Positions 43,675-53,174 of a DNA stretch of 64,000 bases are shown in pieces. The notes under the pieces were generated by a model. That model did no database searches. It was not told the origin of the DNA and was given only the letters and a program-made list of their open reading frames with translations. Position 1 is the first letter of the stretch. Every line of letters begins with the position of its first letter. This stretch comes from Lactobacillus sp. CBA3605 (lineage in GTDB: Bacteria > Bacillota > Bacilli > Lactobacillales > Lactobacillaceae): NCBI RefSeq assembly GCF_002970915.1, contig NZ_CP027190.1:1612001-1676000 (forward strand), written 5' to 3'. The translations under genes were made by a program, and so were the position numbers.

Positions 43675-43944
43675 TTAATTGAGTAGACCCAGTTCATCGC
43701 GTTGCGGTAACAGCCAGTCGTCGGCGAGTAATTGGTGGAACTTACGACCGATGGGGACCCACAGTTGGGCGTGCCAAATATCTTGGACACTTTCCCAAAA
43801 GATGGTGTCTTGGCGCTGCTGATCACTGATGTTGACGGGGAGATAGTGACCGGTTTCCGTTTGGACAATAATTTGAGGATAGAATACTTTCACAATTTTG
43901 GCCGCCATGATATTTTTAATACGTGGGTTATTATCTAGTAGCAT
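43675..43944 (-). CDS. Hypothetical protein, paralogue of 34926-35174
   Basis: An 89-residue soluble protein matching the gene at 34926 along its whole length, with a seven-residue C-terminal extension (ending ELGLLN). The start at ATG 43944 mirrors the MLLD start of the paralogue; an upstream ATG at 43953 would add MHN. The RBS is weak (GTGAG). It is unlinked to a recognised pathway. Confidence 0.65.
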   Translation of the reverse strand: MLLDNNPRIKNIMAAKIVKVFYPQIIVQTETGHYLPVNISDQQRQDTIFWESVQDIWHAQLWVPIGRKFHQLLADDWLLPQRDELGLLN

Positions 43945-44092
43945 ATTGTGCATCTCACTTTCCAGCTGACTTCATTAATCACACTATGATAATCATACTG
44001 ATAAAATGTGGTCATTTTGCTGGGGTTAAATGATCTTTTCGTTATGAATTGCTTTAGTTCCGGTAAGGAAAGTTGTGAATTGGTAAAGCTAG

Positions 44093-44677
44093 TTAAGGTT
44101 CGGTAGGCAAATCCGTAATATCTTTCAAAGGTTTGCCACGATACCACCAATCGTTAATGAAGCTAGCGAGTTGTTCGGGAGTCTCTTGTAAACCGGTCTT
44201 CAACCAATAACGCACAACACCCACGATACCATTTAAGTAGTATTCAAACATATACTGACCCTCACGAATACTGGTGGCGCCAACTTTTGCCCGGTCGTGT
44301 TCGAGAATTTCGCGCTTAGTCGTGGCAATGAAATGCATCAAAAAGTCTTGGTCAGTGGTCAAAATGAAGGAGGTTACGGCATGCCGCTTTTTTACGATTT
44401 CGAAAATCCCCGTTAGAATCGCACGTAAGGAATTCGGATGCGTATGTTCATTGATCACAGCGAGTAATTCTTTGGTGGCGTCTTGTTCCATTGTATGCAT
44501 GCAGTCTTTGACGTCTTCGTAGTGGGCGTAAAAAGTCCCACGATTAATGTCAGCGACCTTGCAAACGGCGGTCACGGTAATTTCGTTAATCGTTTGTTTT
44601 TGTAGTAGTTCAATTAAGCTATCTTGGATTAAACGGTCGGTCATTTGGGACCGCCGATTGTTTTTTGTTCCAACCAT
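44093..44677 (-). CDS. TetR family regulator of the MMPL exporter
   Basis: A 194-residue TetR-type repressor with an N-terminal helix-turn-helix (ITVTAVCKVADINRGTFYAHYEDVKD) and a TetR C-terminal domain of the YPO/AcrR-like helical type. GGAG lies before ATG 44677. It is divergent from a 1377-residue MMPL transporter gene; the shared 180-base gap carries a strong inverted repeat, so it probably represses that exporter. Confidence 0.88.
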   Translation of the reverse strand: MVGTKNNRRSQMTDRLIQDSLIELLQKQTINEITVTAVCKVADINRGTFYAHYEDVKDCMHTMEQDATKELLAVINEHTHPNSLRAILTGIFEIVKKRHAVTSFILTTDQDFLMHFIATTKREILEHDRAKVGATSIREGQYMFEYYLNGIVGVVRYWLKTGLQETPEQLASFINDWWYRGKPLKDITDLPTEP

Positions 44678-44746
44678 TTTAAAATCACTCCATTATATGG
44701 ACAGTTCACTATTAATTGTTTATTTAATGACATATTTATGAAAATT

Positions 44747-44778
44747 GTTGGTTGAAATTTATATTGTTTTCAACTAAC
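44747..44778. promoter_or_regulatory. TetR operator before the MMPL gene
   Basis: GTTGGTTGAAA and TTTCAACTAAC are inverted arms (10 of 11 matching) around ten bases. TTGTTT (44764-44769), 16 bases and TATTAT (44786-44791) place the promoter across the right arm. Confidence 0.65.
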
Positions 44779-44857
44779 ATGTTGTTATTATTTAAACACA
44801 TTGTTGATTAAATGTCACGATGTCGTTTTAGAATCTGATTTAGGGAAGGGATACAGA

Positions 44858-47800
44858 TTGAAAGGGAGTCATAGACGCTTTATAATCCAGGCACTCATTT
44901 GGGTCGTAGTAATGGTGGCGGCCATTGTTATGCTCCCAAATGTCAGCCAACTGGTTCGCGATAAGGGCCAGACACAGTTGCCGAGTTCGGCTAAGAGTCA
45001 AGTTGCACAAGTTATCCAAGATCATTGGGGACGTAATCAGAATAATACCCGCCAAGTGGTGGTGGTCTTTAGTAATGGTGATAAGCCATTAACAGCTAAC
45101 CAGAAGCAAGAAATCGCTGGGACGATTCAACGCTTTAAGGTTCAAAAGTCGAAGTATCATGTGAAGTCAATGACGGCTGCGAGTGACAACTCAGCGGCTA
45201 AGAAACAATTGATTTCTAAAGATAAATCGACCGAGTTGTTACAATTAATGGTCGGTAAGACGCAGACTGTTGAGAATATGACTGCTAACATCACGGCTGG
45301 GGCGAAGACCAGTGGGGTGAAAACCTACATCACTGGGAGTGATATCTTAGACGATGACTTCACGCAAGAGACTGAAGCCGGGATTCAAAAGACCGAAATT
45401 ATTACCGTCATCTTTATTTTCATTGTGTTGACGTTAGTCTTCCGGTCACCGATTACCCCACTTGTTTCATTGCTATCAGTCGGGGTATCCTTCATTATTT
45501 CGTTGAGTATCGTGATGAATTTGGTTAATAAATTTGATTTTCCACTGTCAAACTTTACCGAAGTCTTTATGGTCGTGGTGCTCTTTGGGATTGGGACCGA
45601 CTACAATATTTTGCTGTTCGATCAATTCAAAGAAGAACTCAGTCATGGCGATAGTCCTGTTGCCGCGACTGGGCGAGCAGTAAAGATTGCTGGACGGACC
45701 ATTCTCTATAGTGGCTCATCGGTATTAATTGGGTTTACATCGCTAGGTTTAGCGAACTTCTCAATTTATCGGTCAGCCGTTGGGGTTGCTATTGCGGTGG
45801 CGGTCTTGTTGTTAGTCTTACTAACCTTGAACCCATTCTTCATGGCAATCTTAGGGCCAAGACTATTCTGGCCGACTAAGAAGTTTGCCGGCGGTAGTAC
45901 AAGTAAAATGTGGCATGGCATTTCGGCCAGTTCAGTGCGTTATCCAATTATCGCGTTGGTCGTGGTCCTAGGCGTGTCGTTGCCATTCATTTTGACGTAT
46001 AATAATCAATTAAATTACGATACCTTAGCTGAATTGAAAGATACGATTCCAGCTAAGCAAGGGTTTAAAGTGGTTCAAACGCATTTCTCGAAAGGGACGG
46101 CGGAACCATCAACCCTATATATCAAGAGTGATCATGCGTTAAATAATGAAAAAGATTTAAAAGTGATTGATTCATTAACAAAACAACTGCAAAAAGTTGA
46201 CGGGGTTAAGACCGTGGCTTCAGCGACCCAACCAGGTGGCTCAGAAATCAGTGCGTTATACGTTAAGAGTCAATTAGGAACAGTAACAAGTGGGATGAAA
46301 TCGGCAAGTAAGGGCCTCACTAAGATTAGTAGTGGCTTAGATAGTGCCGATAGTCAGCTCAAAGGGTCCAACATGTCATCTGGTGTCAGCGACGCTAAAG
46401 AGCTTGCTACCGGGGCTAAAACGGTCGCTGACGGCGTGGTCACTTATGCTAATGGTGTTTACACGGTTAATAACGGGTTAGACCAGTTGAACAGTAAGAC
46501 TGGTACGTTATCTAGTGGTGTCAACCAATTAGCAAGTGGCTCAAAGCAAGTTAGTACCGGGTTGAATACGTTAAGTAGTAAGACCGGGACGCTTGCCAGT
46601 GCCACGAGTCAGTTATCAACGGGGGCCAATAGTTTAAAGACCGGGGTCGTGACTTACACGAACGGCGTTTATACGGTTAATAAGGGCTTAAGTACGTTAA
46701 ATAGTAAGACTGGTACGTTGAGTTCGAGTGTCAATCAACTATTTAGTGGGACCCAATCGTTGTCAACTGGGTTGGATAAGTTAAGTAGTAAAAATTCAAC
46801 GATTGCTAATGGGACAGCAAATCTAACATCTAGTGTGGCACAACTACAAACTGGTGCTAGCTCAATTTCTAATGGTTTGGCCCAAATGGATGAACAGATT
46901 AAAGCTGGGACGAGTACCGTTGATACGGCTAAATTAGCCCAATTAACAGCTGGCTTAGATGCGATTAATAAGCAGATGGAAGCTTTAATTCAATCCTCTG
47001 GTAGTATTGAATCAAGCGTCTCAACTTTGAATTCTGTTTCAGACTCAATGTCGAAATCTCAATCTGGGATTACAAAAGACATGACGACTATTCAAGCTGC
47101 TTTAGAAAGTGCTGCCAAGACGGACGCTGCGGGTACGACTAGTACCAGTGTCAACGCCAATTCAGTTGCTTCGGCAGCGATTGCGGCAGCCGGATCGTCG
47201 GCAACGGATTCAGAAAAAGCGGCCATTAGTGCTGCGGTTGCTTCCGAATTTGCAAATACTAGTTCATCGACGGCAACTACAAAAGCTGGTTCGACAACTA
47301 ATGCCACCGCTGGTTTACAAGCATTATCTGATTTACAAGAGCAATTAACCAGTATGGAAAAAGCAACGAAACAGTTGTCTGATTTAAGCAACCAGTTAAG
47401 CAGTTTGTCACAATTGTCTACGTTAGCTCAAAAGACAATTGACGTTAATAATAATTCTAAGACGGCAGTTAGTGGGCTTCAAACAGCAGTTGCCAGCATG
47501 CAAAAAATTGAAGTTGCGCTCAAAGGTACCAATACGCAACTTGGTTTAGTACCAGGTTCTAGTCAATTAACGACTGGACTGAGTCAACTACAATCTGGTA
47601 CAACGACGTTAGCTTCCAGCTTAGGTGAATACACGAACGGCGTTTCAAGCGCTGCTTCGGGTGCTAACCAAGTCAACAATGGGGTTGGGACGTTACAATC
47701 ATCAATTCCAACCTTAACGAGTGCCATCAGTGCTTTGGATGCTGGGACGAACAAGTTAGTTGCCAATTCCAGTGCCCTTAACAGTGGGGCTTCACAACTT

Positions 47801-48991
47801 GCAAGTGGTAATGGGCAATTAAATGCGCAAGTACCAACGCTTGTGAGTGGTGTTAACAAGTTATCTTCAGGCGCAAGCCAAGTTTCAACTGGGATGACGA
47901 GTTTACAAGGTCAAATTCCAACCTTAACGAGTGCAATCAGTGCATTAGACGCTGGGACCAATAAGTTAGTTGCTAATTCAGCAACCTTAGCGGACGGTGC
48001 TTCACAAGTTGCTGATGGGAACCAGACCATGTATACCACGTTACAAAGTCTAGTTAAGCAAATGGCAACCTTACAAAAGGGCTTAGGTACGGCGAGTGAT
48101 GGCACGAAGACAATCAACAAAGGGGTTGGGTCAGCGAATAGCTACCTAGTCGGTTTGAAGAAGTCGGATGCGGCCAAGACTTACTATGTACCAAAGAGTA
48201 CCTTGAAGGGTAAGACTTACAAGACTGCTTTGAAGGCTTACATGTCTGGTAATAACCATGCCACTAAGATGACGATTGTCTTAAATGATAATCCAAGTTC
48301 GAAGGCGGCGATGAATAAGGTTAATGCCATTCAAACGCAAGCAACTAATGCGTTGAAGGGGACTTCCTTATCAGGTTCAACGATTGCCATCGGTGGTCAG
48401 ACATCAACGACTAACGATACCCAATCAATTGCGTCGAGTGACTTCATTCGGACGGCTGCGATTATGTTGATTGGGATTCTGATTGCCTTAATGGTTATCA
48501 CTCGTTCAGTCTTGCAACCATTCTATATCTTAGGGACCTTGTTATTGGCTTACATTATGTCCTTAAGTATTACACGGATGCTCAGCAGTTGGTTCATGGG
48601 CCAAGATATGTTAACTTGGAACACCCCATTCTTCGGGTTTATCATGTTAATTGCCCTTGGGGTTGATTACAGTATCTTCTTGATGATGAAGTATCGTGAA
48701 TTTGATAATACTTCGGCAACGCCAAGCACTCGGATTGTACGGGCCTCGGCTGTTATTGGCGCGGTTGTCTTATCCGCAGCGCTAATCTTGAGTGGGACCT
48801 TCGCGGCCTTGATGCCATCTGGGGTCTTAACCTTGATTCAAGTTGCAATGGTCGTTATCATTGGGCTGATTATCTTAGTCTTTGCGATTCCAGCGGTTAT
48901 TCCAAGCTTGATTCGGTTAACGTATCCGTTGACTGATAAGATGACGGATGATGCCGAAGCTGGCGAGCAAACTAAGCGTAACCGACACTAA
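44858..48991 (+). CDS. MMPL-type transporter with long repeat-rich extracellular region
   Basis: A 1377-residue RND/MMPL-family protein. One membrane helix near residues 8-26, a cluster of five or six at about 181-340, another near 365-382, and the final cluster at about 1195-1355. The outer region (about 385-1190) is Ser/Thr/Asn-rich, with heptad-like segments and internal 70-residue repeats (unit pairs at 46445/46655 and 47705/47915). It resembles exporters of lipids or wall components in Gram-positive bacteria. I start at TTG 44858, seven bases after GGAAGGG; the longer frame from 44801 lacks an RBS. Confidence 0.85.
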   Translation: MKGSHRRFIIQALIWVVVMVAAIVMLPNVSQLVRDKGQTQLPSSAKSQVAQVIQDHWGRNQNNTRQVVVVFSNGDKPLTANQKQEIAGTIQRFKVQKSKYHVKSMTAASDNSAAKKQLISKDKSTELLQLMVGKTQTVENMTANITAGAKTSGVKTYITGSDILDDDFTQETEAGIQKTEIITVIFIFIVLTLVFRSPITPLVSLLSVGVSFIISLSIVMNLVNKFDFPLSNFTEVFMVVVLFGIGTDYNILLFDQFKEELSHGDSPVAATGRAVKIAGRTILYSGSSVLIGFTSLGLANFSIYRSAVGVAIAVAVLLLVLLTLNPFFMAILGPRLFWPTKKFAGGSTSKMWHGISASSVRYPIIALVVVLGVSLPFILTYNNQLNYDTLAELKDTIPAKQGFKVVQTHFSKGTAEPSTLYIKSDHALNNEKDLKVIDSLTKQLQKVDGVKTVASATQPGGSEISALYVKSQLGTVTSGMKSASKGLTKISSGLDSADSQLKGSNMSSGVSDAKELATGAKTVADGVVTYANGVYTVNNGLDQLNSKTGTLSSGVNQLASGSKQVSTGLNTLSSKTGTLASATSQLSTGANSLKTGVVTYTNGVYTVNKGLSTLNSKTGTLSSSVNQLFSGTQSLSTGLDKLSSKNSTIANGTANLTSSVAQLQTGASSISNGLAQMDEQIKAGTSTVDTAKLAQLTAGLDAINKQMEALIQSSGSIESSVSTLNSVSDSMSKSQSGITKDMTTIQAALESAAKTDAAGTTSTSVNANSVASAAIAAAGSSATDSEKAAISAAVASEFANTSSSTATTKAGSTTNATAGLQALSDLQEQLTSMEKATKQLSDLSNQLSSLSQLSTLAQKTIDVNNNSKTAVSGLQTAVASMQKIEVALKGTNTQLGLVPGSSQLTTGLSQLQSGTTTLASSLGEYTNGVSSAASGANQVNNGVGTLQSSIPTLTSAISALDAGTNKLVANSSALNSGASQLASGNGQLNAQVPTLVSGVNKLSSGASQVSTGMTSLQGQIPTLTSAISALDAGTNKLVANSATLADGASQVADGNQTMYTTLQSLVKQMATLQKGLGTASDGTKTINKGVGSANSYLVGLKKSDAAKTYYVPKSTLKGKTYKTALKAYMSGNNHATKMTIVLNDNPSSKAAMNKVNAIQTQATNALKGTSLSGSTIAIGGQTSTTNDTQSIASSDFIRTAAIMLIGILIALMVITRSVLQPFYILGTLLLAYIMSLSITRMLSSWFMGQDMLTWNTPFFGFIMLIALGVDYSIFLMMKYREFDNTSATPSTRIVRASAVIGAVVLSAALILSGTFAALMPSGVLTLIQVAMVVIIGLIILVFAIPAVIPSLIRLTYPLTDKMTDDAEAGEQTKRNRH
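46445..46860 (+). repeat. Tandem 210-bp coding repeats inside the MMPL gene
   Basis: The segment starting ACT TAT/TAC at 46442 and 46652 repeats after 210 bases and encodes YxNGVYTVNxGLxxLNSKTGTLSS-type units. A second pair at 47705 and 47915 has the same 210-base period. Each unit is 70 residues, ten heptads. Confidence 0.75.
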
Positions 48992-49033
48992 TTATTAAAG
49001 TTAATTTAGCAGGTATGTTACTGTTAAAGCACT

Positions 49034-49083
49034 GGCGACGCCGGTCGAAATTGAGCAATCAATTTTGGCGGGCGTCGTTTTTT
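49034..49083 (+). terminator. Terminator of the MMPL gene
   Basis: CGACGCC and GGCGTCG arms with an inner AAATTGA/TCAATTT stem, followed by T6. Confidence 0.8.
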
Positions 49084-49105
49084 GGTTGAAAATGGAGGTC
49101 AGTAA

Positions 49106-49675
49106 ATGACGAGATGTGACTGGGCGGATTCATCGCCAGCAATGCAGCATTATCATGATACCGAATGGGGGCAACCGGTTCATAATCAGCAACAATTGTT
49201 TGAACTGTTATGCCTCGAAACCTATCAGGCTGGACTGAGTTGGCAAACGGTGCTGAATAAACGGGCAGCTTTTAATGAAGACTTTTATAATTACGATATT
49301 GAGCGCGTGGCCGCTATGACCGCGGCTGATGTGGATCGGTTATTAACGGATGCACGCATTATTCGGCATCGCCAAAAACTCATGGCGACGATTAATAATG
49401 CACAAATTATTCGTGATTGGCCGTTAAAGCAGTCCTATTCGGCGTGGTTATGGCAGTTTGTCAATGACCAACCAATCAGGCAAGCCTGGACGACTAGTCG
49501 TGATTTACCGCCAACGACGACTTTAGCGATTGAAATTTCGAAGGCCATGAAAAAGTTAGGCTTTAAGTTTGTCGGGCCGACGACGATTTATGCCTACTTA
49601 CAAGGCGCTGGTTTGGTCAATGATCATTTGGCGAGCTGTGATTGGGCACCGGAACATCGAAAGACCAGTTACTGA
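49106..49675 (+). CDS. tag: DNA-3-methyladenine glycosylase I
   Basis: The 189-residue enzyme removes 3-methyladenine from alkylated DNA. It has the Tag pattern: RCDWADSSPAMQHYHDTEWGQPV, LLCLETYQAGLSWQTVLNKR and a C-terminal GPTTIYAYLQGAGLVNDHLASC. The Cys and His that bind zinc in Tag proteins (RCDW near the start; H and C in NDHLASCDW) are present. GGAGG lies before ATG 49106. It is monocistronic, with its own hairpin downstream. Confidence 0.93.
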   Translation: MTRCDWADSSPAMQHYHDTEWGQPVHNQQQLFELLCLETYQAGLSWQTVLNKRAAFNEDFYNYDIERVAAMTAADVDRLLTDARIIRHRQKLMATINNAQIIRDWPLKQSYSAWLWQFVNDQPIRQAWTTSRDLPPTTTLAIEISKAMKKLGFKFVGPTTIYAYLQGAGLVNDHLASCDWAPEHRKTSY

Positions 49676-49723
49676 TAACTGTGATGAACGTTATCTGCTA
49701 GCGTATTACGCTGTTTGGTTGAA

Positions 49724-49757
49724 GGCGCTAATTCTGTCAATGAATTAGCACCTTTTT
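49724..49757 (+). terminator. Terminator of tag
   Basis: GGCGCTAATTC pairs with GAATTAGCACC (one G-A mismatch) and is followed by T5. Confidence 0.85.
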
Positions 49758-49770
49758 CGATTGTAAACAA

Positions 49771-49825
49771 TTGAATTTCACACCAAATAGCGTTACAGTT
49801 AACTCATGAATGAAAACGCTAACAA
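49771..49825 (+). promoter_or_regulatory. pox promoter with cre box
   Basis: TTGAAT (49771-49776), 17 bases and TACAGT (49794-49799) form the promoter. ATGAAAACGCTAACAA (49810-49825) matches WTGNAANCGNWNNCWW at all fixed positions and covers the transcript start, so CcpA represses pox while glucose lasts. Confidence 0.8.
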
Positions 49826-49850
49826 TAATACTTAAAAGAAGGCAATAATC

Positions 49851-51608
49851 ATGGTTAAAACAGTTGAAGCATCAGTTGCAATGTTAAAAGTTTTGGAAGC
49901 ATGGGGCGTTAAGCAGATTTATGGGTACGCTGGTGGGTCGTTTAATTCGACGATGCATGCACTCGATGTTGAACAAGCCCGCTTGCACTATGTTCAAGTG
50001 CGCCATGAACAGGTCGGCGCCTTAGCGGCAGCAGCGGCAGCGAAGTTGAATGGTCAGATTGGGGTCGCTTTTGGGTCTGCGGGTCCAGGCGCTGTCAATC
50101 TTTTGAATGGCCTCTATGATGCTAAAGAAGATCATGTACCAGTGTTGGCTTTGGTGGGTCAAGTGGCCCATACCAACATGAATTATGATTATTTTCAAGA
50201 GTTTGCAGAAGAACCCATGTTTAGTGACGTGGCGGTCTTTAATCGGACTGTCATGACGGCTGAAAGCTTACCATATGTGGTCGATAAGGCGATTCGGACT
50301 GCCTACAAGGAAAAGGGCGTGGCGGTTGTCACGATTCCCAATGATTTTGGTTACGTGGAAATTCCTGATGTGGCCTACGATTCAGCGAGTGTACCAGCGA
50401 ATACGGTTACAGCGCCAGCCATTGCCGATGACCAGATTGAGCACGTACTCGCTTTAATCAAAGCGGCCAAGTATCCGGTCTTTCACGTGGGTCAAGGAAC
50501 TCGCGGTGCCAGTGAAGCCATGATGCAGTTGGCCGACCGGTTACAAGTTCCGATTATTATCACCGGCTTGGCTAAAGGTGTGATTCCAGATAGTTTTGCT
50601 GGGAACATGGGCAGTGCTTATCGTGCGGCCTCAAAAGCGGCGGATGAGTTAATGGCAATCACGGACTTAGTGGTTTCCGTTGGGGCCGATTACTCTTTTG
50701 CACAAATCATGTATACCACGCATACGTTTAAGTATGTCCAGATTGAACTGGATGCGGCTAAGTTTGGGCGGCATCATCACTTAGATTACGGGATTCATGG
50801 CGATGCGAAAGCCTTCATTAAACGCGCTTTGACGTTAGGTGAACCAGCGGCACCATCGCCGTATTATCAAGCTGCCCAAGCCGATATGGCTGACTGGCAA
50901 CGTTATCTGCAACGGCTTAGTGAACGGACCACTGATCCATTGGAATATGAACAAGTTTATCAAGAAATCAATCGTGTGGCAGCTGACGATGCCATCTTCT
51001 CAATGGATGTTGGGGACAATACGATTAATAGTTTCCGCTTCTTAAAGATGAATCCGAAACAAAAATTGTTAACTTCAGCGTTATTTGCAACGATGGGTGC
51101 CGGGGTACCAGGGGCGATTGCAGCGAAGTTAAGTTATCCAGAGCGTCAAGCGTTCAATATTGCAGGTGACGGAGCCTTTTCAATGGTCATGCAGGATTTA
51201 TTGACTGAAGTGAAGTATCATTTGCCAATCTTTAATATTGTGACATCGAATCAAACGTTGAACTTTATTAAGTCGGAACAAGAAGATGTTCCGCAGCCTT
51301 ATTATGGGATTGACTTAATTGGCGCCGATTTTGCCATGATTGCAGAAGGCATGGGTGTTAAGGGGATTAAAGTCGAACGATTTGACCAACTGCATGCGGC
51401 CTTTGAAACAGCGATGGCAGAACTTAAAGCCGGCCGTCCGGTGCTCATTGATGCCAAGATTACTGCTAAACGGGGCTTGCCAGTTGAAATCTTGGACGTT
51501 GATCCAGTAAAGACTTCGGCAGCGTCGGTAGCCGACTTTAAGCACACTTATGATGCTGAAGAATTACAACCACTGTCCGCTTATTTTAGTAAATTTGGGG
51601 TTAAATAA
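49851..51608 (+). CDS. pox: Pyruvate oxidase
   Basis: A 585-residue ThDP/FAD enzyme that converts pyruvate, phosphate and O2 into acetyl phosphate, CO2 and H2O2. The N-terminal ThDP-binding Glu region lies in LHYVQVRHEQVGALAAAAAAKL, and the ThDP/Mg motif GDGAFSMVMQDLLTEVKYHLPIFNIVTSNQ spans about residues 437-466. It is slightly shorter than the well-studied 603-residue L. plantarum PoxB, so it may be a paralogue. A cre box in the promoter fits growth-phase-dependent aerobic acetate production. The RBS AAGAAGG is eight bases before the ATG. Confidence 0.93.
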   Translation: MVKTVEASVAMLKVLEAWGVKQIYGYAGGSFNSTMHALDVEQARLHYVQVRHEQVGALAAAAAAKLNGQIGVAFGSAGPGAVNLLNGLYDAKEDHVPVLALVGQVAHTNMNYDYFQEFAEEPMFSDVAVFNRTVMTAESLPYVVDKAIRTAYKEKGVAVVTIPNDFGYVEIPDVAYDSASVPANTVTAPAIADDQIEHVLALIKAAKYPVFHVGQGTRGASEAMMQLADRLQVPIIITGLAKGVIPDSFAGNMGSAYRAASKAADELMAITDLVVSVGADYSFAQIMYTTHTFKYVQIELDAAKFGRHHHLDYGIHGDAKAFIKRALTLGEPAAPSPYYQAAQADMADWQRYLQRLSERTTDPLEYEQVYQEINRVAADDAIFSMDVGDNTINSFRFLKMNPKQKLLTSALFATMGAGVPGAIAAKLSYPERQAFNIAGDGAFSMVMQDLLTEVKYHLPIFNIVTSNQTLNFIKSEQEDVPQPYYGIDLIGADFAMIAEGMGVKGIKVERFDQLHAAFETAMAELKAGRPVLIDAKITAKRGLPVEILDVDPVKTSAASVADFKHTYDAEELQPLSAYFSKFGVK

Positions 51609-51627
51609 TTTTAATTACGTCGGATAG

Positions 51628-51673
51628 ACTGGTAACTATCAATCTTTAACGATTGATGGTTATCAGTTTTTTT
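51628..51673 (+). terminator. Terminator of pox
   Basis: ACTGGTAACTATCAATC pairs imperfectly with GATTGATGGTTATCAGT and is followed by T7. Confidence 0.88.
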
Positions 51674-51693
51674 GTCTTATTTAAGAAAAAAGC

Positions 51694-51755
51694 TTGCATT
51701 TACGTGCAAATGCACATATTATGGACTTACACGAATAAGTGCATTTGCACGTAAA
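51694..51755 (+). promoter_or_regulatory. MFS-marR promoter between two MarR operators
   Basis: TTGCAT (51694-51699), 17 bases and TATTAT (51717-51722). TTTACGTGCAAATGCAC (51699-51715) fills the spacer and its exact reverse complement GTGCATTTGCACGTAAA lies at 51739-51755. Each contains the near palindrome GTGCAAATGCAC, with centres 35 bp apart. Confidence 0.85.
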
Positions 51756-51772
51756 ACTAGGAGCAACTTTAA

Positions 51773-53125
51773 ATGACAAAAAAGCAACGCTTTATTTTGA
51801 CAATAACTTTATTAGTGGCCGTTTTTACCGCTTTATTGAATCAGACGGTGATGGTCACCGCATTACCGGTCATGATGCAACAATTTTCTATTAAACTAAC
51901 AACGGCTCAATGGTTAACGACGGGGTATGTCCTAGTCTTAGGAATCGCCACCCCGATTTCGGCATTATTATATGAAAGGTTCAGTACCCGCCATTTATTT
52001 ATCACCCTTATTATTAGTTTTATTGTGGCGACGTTAGTGGGGGCCAGTGGTGTTAACTTTGCGATGGTCCTGATTGCACGCCTATGTCAGGCCGCAATGG
52101 GTGGGATTTTAATGACCTTTAGTCAGATTGCATTGTTAGGATTATATTCACCACAACAACGTGGCACGATTTTGGGATTATTTTCAATGGTCGTTTCGGC
52201 GGGCCCGGCGATTGGTCCCACCTTTGCTGGTATCTTATTAGCCCATTTTACTTGGCATAGTTTATTTTGGGTCGTCTTAGTCGTGATGGTGCTGATTTTA
52301 GGGCTAGGCTGGCGATTTTTACCCGATTTGCAAGCTGGTCAACCAATTAAATTCGATTGGGTGGCCATTGGCCTATTGGTGACCGGAATGGGCTTACTGT
52401 TGATTGGAATTAGTACGTTACAAACGAATTGGCAATGGGGCCTGGGCTTATTATTAGTTGGTGTTTTTTTGACGGCAGGATTTGTACGCCAACAGTTAAG
52501 CACGACACAGCCTATTTTAAATTTACGATTATTCAAAAATGCAACGTTTACTCGGATGACGTTAGCGGTGATGTTAACGTTCGCAGTGATGATGGGTACC
52601 GAAACGTTGTTACCAGTTTTGTTAGAAACGCATCGGGGGTTAAGTAGTATGCAGACTGGACTGGTTATGTTACCCGGGGCACTAGCTAATGTTATTTTGG
52701 CGCCATTAGTCGGCCGCTGGTATGATCAGCATGGCCTTGAAAAAATCATGATGATTGGGTTAGCGTTAACCCTTGTTGCCAGTGGTTGGTTTTATTTCAT
52801 TACTGCTGAAACTCCGGTCGTTTTTATCATTTTAGCCTATGCATTACGGATGAGTGGGAGTGCCATGATTATCTCAGTCACGGTCGCCCAAGCCTTGGCG
52901 CCGTTAGCCGGGCGTGAGTTGAGCCATGGAACGGCCTTAAATAACGCGGTCCGTCAAATCGCAGGTTCGCTGGGGAATACTGTCCTTATCTGGGCGGTCA
53001 ATAGTCAAGCTAACTTTAATGGTGGTTTTCAGTTGGCTATGGGTGTCACGATTGTAGCAGCGCTGGGATTAGTTTGGTTAGGGATTAGCGAGATTCGAGC
53101 AATAAAAGCCGTTGCAAATCAATAA
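51773..53125 (+). CDS. MFS multidrug exporter, DHA2 family
   Basis: A 450-residue transporter with about 13-14 predicted membrane segments. TALPVMMQQFSIKLTTAQWLTTGYVL and the motif LYERFSTRHLF are typical of DHA2 proton antiporters of the LmrB/EmrB type. It probably expels toxic organic compounds. The marR gene 49 bases downstream is likely in the same transcript, controlled by the two operators upstream. AGGAG lies upstream of ATG 51773. Confidence 0.9.
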   Translation: MTKKQRFILTITLLVAVFTALLNQTVMVTALPVMMQQFSIKLTTAQWLTTGYVLVLGIATPISALLYERFSTRHLFITLIISFIVATLVGASGVNFAMVLIARLCQAAMGGILMTFSQIALLGLYSPQQRGTILGLFSMVVSAGPAIGPTFAGILLAHFTWHSLFWVVLVVMVLILGLGWRFLPDLQAGQPIKFDWVAIGLLVTGMGLLLIGISTLQTNWQWGLGLLLVGVFLTAGFVRQQLSTTQPILNLRLFKNATFTRMTLAVMLTFAVMMGTETLLPVLLETHRGLSSMQTGLVMLPGALANVILAPLVGRWYDQHGLEKIMMIGLALTLVASGWFYFITAETPVVFIILAYALRMSGSAMIISVTVAQALAPLAGRELSHGTALNNAVRQIAGSLGNTVLIWAVNSQANFNGGFQLAMGVTIVAALGLVWLGISEIRAIKAVANQ

Positions 53126-53174
53126 GCCCCCCGGTATGATAAAGACAATAAGTCTAGCAATCGAGGTAGTTGAA

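Noticed and set aside
46445..47990. Separate surface adhesin gene
   Set aside because: The repeats are in frame within one exporter flanked by its own membrane clusters.
47092..48120. Several long antisense frames inside the MMPL gene
   Set aside because: They arise from the low-complexity Ser/Thr/Ala codon pattern of the sense strand.
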